Source: Phaseolus vulgaris
Taxonomy: Eukaryota; Streptophyta; Magnoliopsida; Fabales; Fabaceae
NCBI RefSeq assembly: GCF_000499845.2
Contig: NC_023750.2
Coordinates: forward strand, 3,519,478 to 3,583,477
Length of the DNA: 64,000 nt
Direction: 5' to 3'
Shown: one piece after another, positions 35,701 through 47,200 of the stretch
How positions within the stretch are numbered: position 1 is the first letter of the stretch
Layout of the letters: each line of letters starts with the position of its first letter
Translations under genes and position numbers: made by a program
The notes under the pieces: model-generated
The model's input: only the letters and a program-made list of their open reading frames with translations
Told to the model about the DNA's origin: nothing
Database searches by the model: none

Positions 35701-36343
35701 AATTTCAAAGTAGGGGTTTTTTTTGTGCTAAACAAGAATCATCTTTTTCAAATCTCCTTTCAAAACGTCCATAAAATTCCATTTCTTTGCAAAGTAGGGT
35801 TTTCTGATCATGCTGGCAATTTTCAAAAATTGTGTACTTTCAACCTTACTTTTCAAATTCAAACCACAATTTCATTAATCGCAATCCTTGAAGTTTAAAT
35901 GTTTGCCCTTTTTACAGTTTCGATTTTTTATAGGCTTAATCTCTTCTGTATGAAACCTGACATGCTTAACTTTCTTTTTTTCATTCATTGAAATTGTAAA
36001 TTTGTTTTTTTGATATTTTTGATAATTTCAAAGTAAGGTTTTTTTTGTGCTAAACAAGAATCCTCTTTTTCAAATCTCCTTTGAAAACGTACCTAAAATT
36101 CCATTTCTTTGCAAAGTAGGGTTTTCCTATCATGCTGGCAATTTCAAAAATTGTGTACTTTCAACCTTACTTTTAAAATTCAAACCACAATTTCATTGAT
36201 CGCAATCCTTGAAGTTTAAATGTTTGCCCTTTTTACAATTTCGATTTTTTATAGGCTTAATCTCTTCTGTATGAAACCTGACATGCTTAACTTTCTTTTT
36301 GTCATTCATTGAAATTGTAAATTTGTTTTTTTGATATTTTTGA
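35701..36343 (+). repeat. Two-copy direct tandem repeat, 323-bp period
   Basis: AATTTCAAAGTA(G/A)GG...TTTTTTTGATATTTTTGA occurs at 35701-36023 and again at 36024-36343 with only a few differences. It lies just before the RPA-like gene. The copies are close enough to suggest a recent unequal exchange. Confidence 0.85.
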
Positions 36344-36447
36344 AAATAATTCCTTACCACCTCCTCAGTATATATATGGGTATGTTTTGTGTTTCACATT
36401 GACCATTGCATACTACATTTTCCTTTTACTCAAAGGTCACCCTTACA

Positions 36448-38934
36448 ATGTCTGTGTCAAAACAAAATACAAATTGTGTGAAAGATGTTAATCCACAAAG
36501 TGAAAATTGGATCCTGATAGCAAGGGTTATACGTTTGTGGTTTGTTTCTGATTTCAAGAAAACAAAGTTTCCATTCTCCATGGAAATGGTCATACAAGAC
36601 AAAGATGTAAAATACTTTATCATTTTCTTCCATATTTTTTTTTATTACAGTTTAATGTCATTTTTATTAATCATGCTTAATGTTTGTTGCTATCTTTCAG
36701 GGTGATAGAATTCATGTTTCCGTTAGAAGAACTCTAATTTATAAATTTCAAAATGATATTTTTGAGGATAAAGTTTATTCCTTCAATTTCTTTAGTGTGT
36801 CTACTAATTCAGGATCTTATCGCACTACCTGTCACCAATACAAAATCAATTTTCAGTTTGGAACCAAAGTAAGCTCTATTGGTAATGATCTGGTCTCATG
36901 TCCGAAACCTCATTACACACCAATTTCTGTGTTAAAGGCGCCTGGATTTGATACGGACTACTTAGTCGGTTAGTAATATTCTTTTACTTCAACAGATTTG
37001 TTTGAACATGTTTTTAAATGAATATGTTTTTACAGATGTTATTGGAATATTAACTGGTGTGGGAACTGAAAGAGAGCTGAATAGATCAGGGTCAACAACT
37101 AAGTTAAATGCAATTTCTATTGAAGCTGATGGGTAAGCTAATATTTTGTACCATAACTAATCCAAAATATTTGTTCTTACAATTGTAATTTTAATTTACA
37201 ACAGCTACCGCATTGAGTGTACTTTATTTGGTAACTATGTTGATGAGCTCAATGCATTTCTGTCATCTGGAGAGCTGGAAAATATTGTCATCAGTGTGCA
37301 TTTTGCTAAAGTCAAAATTTTCCAGGGTATGTCAAGTGTTGAATTTCTAATTTATTTATATTTTTTATTTTATTATTTTATTTACATTATATTTTAATTT
37401 TAATGTAGACAAGGTTTTTATACAAAATTGCTTGGAATGTACGAAAATAATATATAATGATAAGTCCAAAGATGCAACCGAACTCAAGAAAAGGTTAGTT
37501 TAATATATTATTTTTCGATAATTAAAATGTATGAACCTTTCTAACTACAACTTTTACATCTGTAGGATGATTGAAAGTTCGGATTCTCCTACACAGGGAC
37601 TCAGTCAATTGTGTGACTCTGGAAAACAGAATGTTGAGGATGAATTCATCACCTTCATTCATAGAAATACTATTCAAGGCCTGAAAGATTGCAAAGAGGT
37701 ATTACTAATGTTTTTTAACAGTGTATTGAAATCGATTATTAATATTTGAAGATAATATTTGAAATCGATTATTAACAGAGGTATTACTAATTTTTTTTTC
37801 TTTTTACAGGAAAGCACTTTTGTTATCTTAGCTACAATAAAACATATTGTGTCTGATGACGATTGGTGGTACACAGCTTGCTTATGCGGTAAAGCTGTTT
37901 ACCCTGATTCCAAAATGTTTTTTTGTGAGAAATGTAACAAACATGTTATCAAAGTCCAACAGAGGTAGTGTTTGTACTTGCATGAATTTATTTTTAATAA
38001 TTTGTTAATGATTAACTATTAATTATTTTCGTTAAATTATAGATATTATAGATATAATTTGTAAACCTTTCTGTATTTTATATTTCAGGTATAAGCTGAA
38101 GCTGCGAGTGATTGATGAAACGGATTCTACGACTTTCGTTCTATTTGATAGGGATGCCACTACACTGATCAATAAATCTTGCGCCGAATTATTTGAAAGT
38201 CATGATAAGGTAAATTATCGAACCATGCATTTGTTTATTTATGCATTTAAGAAAAGGTTATTATATTAATTGATATTTTTTTTTAATATTTAGAACGGTG
38301 ATTCTGGTGTACTACCAAAAGACTTTGATCTTTTGATTGACAAAGCTGTTTTGTTTAAAGTTGGTTGTGTTAAAGATCAATCTCTTAGGTTTGATCAATC
38401 ATTTCGTGTCAAAAAAGTTTGTATTGATGATAGTACTATACAAAGGTTTTGTGAAGGTCGTGTTGAAAATGTGGTATGTTTCCTAATTTGAGTGTATTCT
38501 TACTTACATTTTAACCTTAAATTCGTTATTTATACTGTTTTTGTTTAATTTAATTTACTTATCATTTTGTGAAGGAACTTCATTCTCAGAAGAAACGACT
38601 GTGTACTATTAAAGATGTCCAACAGGATGAGTCTTCTGTACCACTTTCTCAGGTAATTATCATTTAAAGTATTAAGTTAAAAAAGTGAATAATTTACTCT
38701 TACTAATATGTTTTGCTATCATCGCAGGATTTATTTAATAAATTCTCCACTGAAGCTGCTGAATTGCAATCTAAAACTATTGATTTAGGCAGTGATAGTG
38801 TGTTAGGTACTGTTACTGAATTTGTTGCTCCACGGGTTACAAGAGATTTTGCTTCACCTGCTCACACACCTGATGATGATATCCCGCTTAGGGTATTAAG
38901 GAAAAATATCAAGATCGAAAAGGGAGTACTATAA
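36448..38934 (+). CDS. RPA70-like single-stranded DNA-binding protein (11 exons)
   Basis: Exons: 36448-36606, 36701-36968, 37036-37132, 37205-37326, 37409-37493, 37566-37698, 37810-37964, 38089-38209, 38294-38473, 38575-38652, 38728-38934. All introns are GT-AG and phases fit, giving 534 aa with no internal stop. The family coats ssDNA in replication and repair. Visible: an N-terminal OB-type region (WILIARVIRLW, residues about 20-30), a middle OB region (about 145-260), and a C-terminal region with a C4 zinc site (C312-x-C314-x12-C327-x2-C330), as in RPA1 DBD-C. Plant Helitrons often carry such a gene, and here it shares strand and element with the Rep-helicase. The likely role is protecting displaced single strands during rolling-circle transposition. 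The ATG at 36448 is the first in frame. It is shorter than host RPA1 and lacks its N-terminal protein-interaction domain. Confidence 0.88.
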
Positions 38935-40468
38935 TTTCATACTATTTCTCTAACGTTTTGTAACTTGAATGATCTATTTTCATGTATTGTGGGCTTTCTT
39001 TAATTTCTATGTAGAACATGTTATGATGTATCAGTACAATTCTATTTTTAAAACTGTTTATGTAATATTGTTAGTTTCATATGTTGACATTATCTTTGAG
39101 GTACGTACTTATTTTATAGTTCATTTTGAAGTTGTTATATTTTTGTTTTTTTTTCAATTTTATGTCTACATTTTAATTTATTTAATGAGTTTGTTTTTGT
39201 GTAATTCATATTATTCCATACTTTTTGTAACTCTATTTTGTAACAATGGTTCTTTCATTAAATATCAGAATCGTAATGGTAAGTGCCTCAACTTTTACTT
39301 TTTCTTTAATTCATAAATTTATATAGAATTATATAATATTTTAATAATTATAATTTGTGTTTTTTTTGTGAAGGTTATTGAAATATTCTTTTCCTTTCCC
39401 AGGGAATTTTTTCCTTTATTACAGGTATTGTTTTCCTTTATTAGAGTTATTCTTTTTTTCCTCAATTCATTTTTTATACATAATATCTTAGTATGTGATA
39501 AAAAATAATTCTTTGTGTAATGATATGTTTGTCCTTACGAGAAAGAATTTTTTTAAACAAAAATTCACCTTACACTCAACCTCTAAGAATTCAAACGGAT
39601 TTAGAGGATAGCATTAACTACGTGTCAGAGCAATTAATGCATCAGTTCATTTTTTATTTTTTATTTTTGCATCAACTGTCTCTTCTATATCTTTTACACT
39701 TTTTTCAAAGTATTCATTTCATCTTCCAAGACTAATTTATTAAAAATTATGGATAGAAGTAATAATTACAGAAGTTAAAAATATTATATTTTAAATTCAA
39801 TATGAAATTATATTTTCAATTTTAAATTTTAATTACATTTATGTTATTTAATGTTAGACGTTAGGGTTTAAGTATTTAATTTAATTATATGTATATATAT
39901 AATATGATATATTAATAATATTTAATATGTTTAATATATTTTATATTATATTTATTTTATACTTATGTATATATTTATTTATGTATATATTTATTTATTT
40001 ATTATTTATTTATTTATATATAATAATACAGTTTTATGTTAACTATTTTAATTTATTATTATATAATGCTAATTAATTATTAATTATACGTATCATTAAT
40101 ATTCATTTTATTTATCTATTGAAATAGTTGTATTTTTATTAATTTTTTATTTTGTTAATAACTTATTTAAACTGAAAAAACACTGTTGTATAAGGCAATG
40201 TAAAATGGAAACGTCAAAGAATAATTACAGCTAACACCTAACACCTAACACCTAACCTACTATGCTTTTTAAAGTTTTGTCTTTTCATATTCATTTTTTT
40301 TTTACTTTAATATTATTTCATTATTAATTATGAATATTTTTTCTTAATTTATTTTACTATCATTATTTGATTTTAATTATTTTTTTAATTATTTAATTTA
40401 GTAACTGAAAAGACATGTTGCTTCAGAGGAAATTTAGCGCAGATTTGGGATTGAAAAGGTATGATTGC
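38935..40468 (+). other. RPA-B3 spacer, non-coding
   Basis: Very AT-rich, with TTTATT-type simple tracts at 39880-40020 and three AACACCT units at about 40231-40253. No gene seen. Confidence 0.5.
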
Positions 40469-40479
40469 TATATATAAGT
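40469..40479 (+). promoter_or_regulatory. TATA box of the intact B3 gene
   Basis: CTATATATAAG about 100 bases before the ATG at 40576, in a normal position for a plant promoter. Confidence 0.55.
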
Positions 40480-40575
40480 AACGTAGGGCTTTCTATTACT
40501 CAGAAACCTATTGCTATTAGTCTTTTATACTTCTTCCCTACTTCTATTATCTTGATCTTTCTTTTTCTCATTGTC

Positions 40576-41458
40576 ATGGCTGTCATTCCCGAAGAGATCG
40601 TAAAACTTAGTGGGAAAGGTTTATTTACAACAGTTAACATTCGTGGGGAGGTATGTTTTTGGTTCTTAAATTCCTTACTTTTCATAGTTTTTTCAGTTCT
40701 TTAAGTATTTTTATGGTTTTAAAATGGATAGAATGGACACGTGGATCGTGCATTCGCCATCGAGTTTGAAAATGAACTGGAGGAGGAATGGACCCTCAGC
40801 GACAGTCAAGGCAATATTCATATAGTATATTATAACAAAGATATACTTTGTCCCCAAATTGTGTATGGATGGTCCCGTCTGAGTGATTTTTATGGGTTTA
40901 AAGGTGACCACAATATATTGTTCCGTTACGTGGGTAATAACTCCTTCCATATAACTGTTTTTATGGGGGAGTTATGTGAAATGATTTTGACAAAATTTCT
41001 GAAGGAAGTTGAAGGGAGGTTGCCGCTCAACAGTGGCCCCTTTATACATTTTGGCTTAAAGTTGAGTTCGAAACAGGTCTTTGGAGGATATGTGGTAAGT
41101 TTACCATCCTTTCTTTTTAAATGGATATTAATATATTCTATTTCTTTTATTAACTACTTATTAACTAATATTTTCGTTATTGTTTAAGGATCTGCCTTCT
41201 CCTTTTTCTGAATATATTCGTAGAGGGAAGTTCAAGAAGGTTAATCTACATGGATGGCTAGAAGCTGTTCAATGCACCATTTTCAAGTCCAAGTTTCCTT
41301 CCAGAAGCGTTACACTCTGTAACGGGTGGAAACAATTTTGTCGTCTTCATTCTATTCGTGAAGATGACAAAATTATATTTGAATGTAACAAGAAGCCCTC
41401 TTCTGATATCAGGGTTCTACTACTGAAGACGTGTCACTACGAAAGACTTAGTGCTTAG
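40576..41458 (+). CDS. B3 DNA-binding protein (intact copy), Helitron cargo
   Basis: Exons 40576-40650, 40732-41094, 41189-41458; GT-AG introns, 235 aa, no internal stop. Two B3-like folds are visible. The first ends with PQIVYGWSRLSDFYGF...NILFRYVGNNSFHITVF (residues about 60-105), the classic B3 GW..F....L..GD...F pattern. The second runs from about residue 150 to 222 (YIRRGKFKKVNLHGW, then LCNGWKQFCRLHSIREDDKIIFEC). B3 proteins bind DNA in the plant nucleus, mostly as transcription factors. The type resembles REM-class proteins. ATG 40576 is chosen because a paralogue at 53843 starts at the same point (exon 1 is 75 nt in both). Target and role are unknown. It could be a captured host gene or a long-term Helitron component. 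Confidence 0.85.
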
Positions 41459-44120
41459 GATAATCAGTTATTGTTTTGAACTATATTAGTTTGTTTAAGT
41501 TAATTTATTTTTGCAAGTATTGCTTCTTTTTGTTGGGAAGTATCCAGTTTCCACTTTGAGGAAACAAGAACAGTTTATTTTGTTTACTCTTTATTTTTAT
41601 TTCATTGTGGTTCTGTTTAATTAGCTCTTCTTATTTCTTTGTATTTATTATTTAGTATTTCTTTCGTTTCAATATGTATATATATATGCTTTTAATTTTT
41701 CATTTCTTATCTGGCATATTAATAATGCGTTGGCATTTCTAAATATGCTCAATGCTATAAGAATTGCTAGTATATTAAAAAAATCATAAGCCTGTTTTAT
41801 ATTTTTGAATGCATGCATATTAATTAGATTTTCTATACAATGTTTATGTTTATATTTTTTATTATTAATTATTAATTATTATGTTATTAGTTATTGTTGT
41901 ATTAACTATTTTTTTATCTCGAAACCTTTTGATGTACATTTGTTTGTTTTTCAGTATTATTTTTCTAATTTTTCAAAATTTTTATGAATACTATTTCATT
42001 TTCAAAATATTTCTTATTTATTTCTGCAGGTGACTTCATAGTTCAATATGAATTTGCCTACAATTCGTTTCTATTGGAAGAAACACACATTTTTTTTATT
42101 TACAAGGACTTCATTTGATATAATGTAATGAATTATACTTTTACTTGCAATAATTATTTTGTAGTATTTTTTTTGCAGGTTCAACTTAACGAAGGAAGTT
42201 GGTCTTTAATACTTTATTTTTTATGTATACATATCTTATGGGAACATAGTATAAGAAATCGTTTTATTTAATTTAAATTAGTTTAAATTGTAATGTATTG
42301 TAATTTACAAGTCATTGTAAAATTATGTAATTTTAATGTTAATTTTTGTGTGTATTATATTTAATTTAATTAAATTAAATTTAAACTTCTGAATTTCACT
42401 ATTTCTATATTTCTATATTTCTATATTTATATATTCCTCACTTTCAGAATTTTTATATTTAACCAGACTTATTATAATGTTAAAGTTCAATAAAAAAAAC
42501 AGTTAAAATGTTATATAGCATAAAAATATTATTAAGAAAAATTAAAAAATCCGAAGAAAGGAAATATATCTTATTTTAAAATAATAAAAAGTTGTATAAA
42601 GTATTATTTAAGAATTCCAGAACTTTCAAGTAATCATTAGTTCCACTGACTACAAATTTCGAAGTTAAATTAAAAAATAAATAAAAAACAAATTAAAATA
42701 AATATAATATTAGTGCAGATTCAAAATAAGTTAAGAACAAAATTTTGAGTGTAAATCATTAACAAAATGAATGAAGAAGTTTCTGGGGAAGCACATAAAG
42801 TTGGTTCTATTAGTTCAAACTCATTTGTCCCTTATCATCTTCATCTTCTTCGACATTCATAAGCCAACTGATATCTATATTTTACATTTTAGAAACAATC
42901 TTTGTCTCAACATCTTCTTTTTGTTCATTATATTAGATATCAGATACCAGATCTGCTCTCCATGGTGTACTATGTTTCTGCTTGGTTCTGGGAGGTACAA
43001 CTCAAACGCTTTAGAACGGAAAAGGTAATTAAAGCTTTGATTTTTTTCATTCCGACCATAAATATTAATTAAAGGTGCATGCATTTAAGACAAAAAAACT
43101 CTTTCTCTTCTTCTTTGATTTCCCAGTATAGAACTTGGTAAAAATAGGCACTGCAGAGGTATCCATGGAATGGAAAAGGTAATTAAAGTTTGGATCTTTT
43201 TTCATCCTAACCCTAAATATTGATTAAAGTTTCCATTTTTAAATGTTTTAAGTTCACAGATTTAAGGTATAATAATTATTTTAAGTTCTGTTTTAGTGAA
43301 ATTAGTGAATACAAAATGAGAATATCTGTTTTAGTCACTTTTTTTTGGCGGTATACATATACTACATGTTTTTGCATGTTGTGTATTATTTCAGATATAT
43401 CCAATGGAAGAATTCCTTTTTTTTGTTAAACAGAAAAGCTGTTCTAGAATGGTGCAAACGAAAGTTAGCCAAAGTTCCTTTTTTTTGCTTAATAGGGTTG
43501 TGGGATCAGGGTATATTGATGTACTTTATGTTTCTGTTTTTGGAGGTTGCTTCGTTCATCTGTGTTTTAAGAGATGATTGTTCCTAGATAAATGTCCGTC
43601 CACATATATTACTATATTTATTATTTACTATATATATTATTATATATACAATCTGATAAATTTATTCCCTGCAGGTTTCCTCTTTCAAAAGTCAACCAAC
43701 AATTCATTAATGAGAATGCTTAAAGTAGAACGTTGTTCTTTTGCACTGGAATAGGAATTTGTTTTCATATCTTAAAAGTTAAGTTCCCCTTTTTTCACAA
43801 CAACTTCTACACATGCATTTCTTCATCGAACATTGATACTACCTAAATTTTTAAATTTTTTATTCTTCTTACATTTCGAAGTTTGATTTTTTATTATGCA
43901 AAATATAGAAAAATTGTGCAAGTGTTATCCCTTTTGGAAGGTAAATTTTTGGTTTAACATTTTTAAGTATTAAATATAATTATTATATAATTATATAAAT
44001 AGATATGATTATTATATAAAAATATTACACATTTTTTTTCAATATTTTAATAGTTAATTAATAAATTTATTATGTCAAAGTAATAACATAAAAGGGAGTC
44101 CCGTGCGTGACCATATACCG
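41459..44120 (+). other. B3 downstream region and upstream region of Rep-helicase
   Basis: 41459-42300 aligns in patches with the DNA after the second B3 gene (54731-55620), for example ATTGCTAGTATATTAAA and GAAGAAACACACATTT. It therefore belongs to the same duplicated segment. A small frame at 42767 (MNEEVSGEAHKVGS...) of about 31 codons and GT-AG-looking blocks near 43030-43180 have no recognisable product. Confidence 0.45.
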
Positions 44121-44126
44121 TCAAAA

Positions 44127-44138
44127 TTGGCGCCAAAA
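44127..44138 (+). promoter_or_regulatory. E2F-type site before Rep-helicase
   Basis: TTGGCGCCAAAA; on the minus strand TTTTGGCGCCAA contains TTTGGCGC, matching the E2F consensus TTTSGCGC. It lies 126-137 bases before the ATG at 44264. In plants such sites drive S-phase genes. GC-rich palindromes are rare in this AT-rich element, so the match stands out, but binding is not shown. Confidence 0.5.
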
Positions 44139-44263
44139 CAAAGCTACTGTGAACAATATATTTTACATACTTACTGCTGAAAACAGTACATACTTTTATG
44201 GCTGAAAATATTTGTTCTTACTACAATACTCCCTGAAGTTCAGTCATTCAACTTTCAATAGTT

Positions 44264-47200
44264 ATGGAGAAACTGAAGGAAAATATTAATAGAAGAAATA
44301 GCATTCTTAGCCTTTCTCAAACAAATTCTAATGCATCAGGTATACCAACTAGAATGTATATTTATATTTTTAAGTGTCATATATACATACATATAGATAT
44401 AGATATATATTTCAAAATTATTTTTAGAAAACAATTTCATAGTCTATTATGATCTATATATAATCAACTGTCACGCCAATTTATGGTAAAAATATATAAA
44501 AAATAAATGGTATGTTATAGTTCTTAATAGATTTATTGTTTGTTTATGATTTGACCTATTTTTTTAAATGATTTTTATTTTCCAGAGAATCAAAATCCAA
44601 ACACAACATGCATATCTGAATCCCGCAATGGTAAGCATAAGTTTAAGCATATCTGAATCCCGCATTTTTATTTATCATTTTCACTGTAATTTTTTTTTTT
44701 ATTGCTAGCAGCTGATAATGGAAAAGATGCCAGAAGAAAAAGAAAAAATATATTGTATGAATTGCGAAGAGAGAATGTCAAAACAACAGGTAGTCAACAT
44801 AATTACCTTTTTTTTATCATTAATAATACTAAATGTCAAAATTTATCCATGTATTTTTATTTTTAAACAAGTTAATCCAAATGCAATACACTTAACTCAT
44901 AATTCTATGAACTTAACTTTACTGTTATCTAATTTTTTTATTATATATTTAAAAATTAGGTTCATAAAAGAAGTTAATAATCACTTATGATGTAAGAGTG
45001 AATCAACTCTCAACACAATTTATGGTAAAAATATATAAAAAATAGATTGCATGTTATAGTTTTTAACAGCTTATTATTTTACATGGGTTTTATTCTCCAG
45101 AGAATCAAAATCCAAACACAACATGCATATCTGATTCAAACAATGGTAAGTATAACTTTAACAATATTCTTTACTTTCAAAGTACTTTATCCTATTTATA
45201 TATGATTTTCGTTCTAATTTTTTTTTATTTTAGTTCTCGATGATAATGGAAAATATAACAGAAGAAAAAGAAGAAATATATTATATGAACTGCGCAGCAA
45301 AAAAGTTAAAACAACAGGTACTGAAACCTAAATACCTTATTTTTATATATATTTAGATTTAAATTTAGATTTAAAATATAATTAGCATTATTTGTCATCC
45401 CTTTACCTTATTTATCACCAATTATGACTTATTGTTGTAGGTGGAAGTACTCCTAACTCATGTGAAGATCTTGGTTCTCCAACATCAAGAATTATGATAA
45501 CAAATATCCCAATTTATGAGAAGTTTACTCCCAACAATCAATTAATGCATTCAGCAACCAAAGTATTGTCATCAATGAGTACTGTTAGTAATTTAGAATT
45601 GCTTCAAGGTTAGTGAAAACGTATTATAAGTTTTATTCATAACAATTTAAACTAATACTACATCAATAAACATTTCAATTTTTATATATACTGTTTTTGT
45701 GGAATCATTTTTTTTTATTATTAATCAGATGTTGTCAAATCTGCAAAGGTAGAAGAGGGAAACTTCATTTATGGTCAGCGAGAAAAGGTTAATCCAACAA
45801 GAGGTAATAACAGTGACATTTTATTTCATAAACATTTTATATTACTAAAGTCAAATCTTATGCCTAATTTATTTTTTTGTAGGTCAAACTATTGTGAACT
45901 CAAGTAAGAAATTTTTGTGTCAAAGTTCTCAAAATACAAGCATAAATGATTCTATCTGTGCAAAACTGACTCCTGACAATGAATTCAACACCATGCATTC
46001 AATTCCAAAAGTATTATCATCAATGAGTACAGTTAGTAATGAAGAATTTGGTCTTACGGTGCAACTTCATGGTTAGTTTTAATGGATAATTCAACTGTTT
46101 TCATTACAATTATAGTACTAATTTATGTTTTACTATATTTTTTCTAAATAAACTGAAATCATTAAGTAGTAATAATTATCATATATATATGGTTCAAACA
46201 CACTCAAATGCTAAAGTTCTTCAAATCATTTTTCTAAGATTAAGTTTAATGTAAAATAATTTATAAGTTCTTATATACTGATGTTAATTGATTTATCTTA
46301 TTCGATCACTCATTGAAAGTTTTTGTTTTAGGTCAAAGTACTCTTAAATCAATTCAGGATTTTGATTCTCAGACATCTGGAATTACAGGCTCAAATTTCC
46401 TTTCTTCTCATCAGCTTACTCCTAAAAATCAGTTAAACATGATGAATTCTACTACCAAAGCAATGTCATCAATGCAAACAATTACTCATGGAGACATTAC
46501 CCTCACTCAACTTCCTCATGGTTAGTTTACGACCAGTGATTCGTTATATTTGATTAAACTATCTAGCAATGGCACATTATAATTTTATTTCTTTATTTTT
46601 TGAAAAAAAAAAATCTTTGATTTTGTGCACATTTGGGTAAAGCTGCAAAATGGTGATCAAGCTAGAGGTAGTAGAAATATAGACTGAATGAAAATTCATT
46701 TAATGAAAAACATTTTTTTAACAAAAATCATTTTGTTTTGCAATTAGTGACCCCTAAGAGTCATGTGAACGTGATGGATGCAACTTCTCAATCATTGTCA
46801 TGTTTACAAACAATTTGTACTACCCCTAAATTTCAAGGTTAGTTCAGGAAACCAATGTAAATGATTTTTCGTTTATCTTTTTTGTCAATTAAATTTCAAA
46901 ATCATACTCATGTTTTAGTACTAATTATTTGTTGCTTTGGAACATATTTTCTCCAGGTAATTCAGTTGCAGGGAGTTTAGGGTATGTATTTAGTAACACA
47001 CTAAACTTACATAACAAGTCCGGTACACACAGTGTTGAAATCATTGAATCAGTGACTCAGAGATTGAATTTTGACGAAGATATCCAAAATGAAGAAAATA
47101 ATGGTACTAAAAATTGTTAATTTATAATTTTTTTTTTTTAATTTTGTAACAACCACTTTCTTTTATTATTTTTTGTTTCAGATGACACCAGACAAGTTTT

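Noticed and set aside
38969..39316. 115-codon frame after the RPA-like gene
   Set aside because: Starts just past the stop codon, Phe/Tyr/Ile-rich from AT-rich 3' UTR, no conserved motif.
42767..42862. Small frame starting MNEEVSGEAHKV between the B3 gene and Rep-helicase
   Set aside because: Only about 31 codons, no recognisable family and no supporting splice structure.
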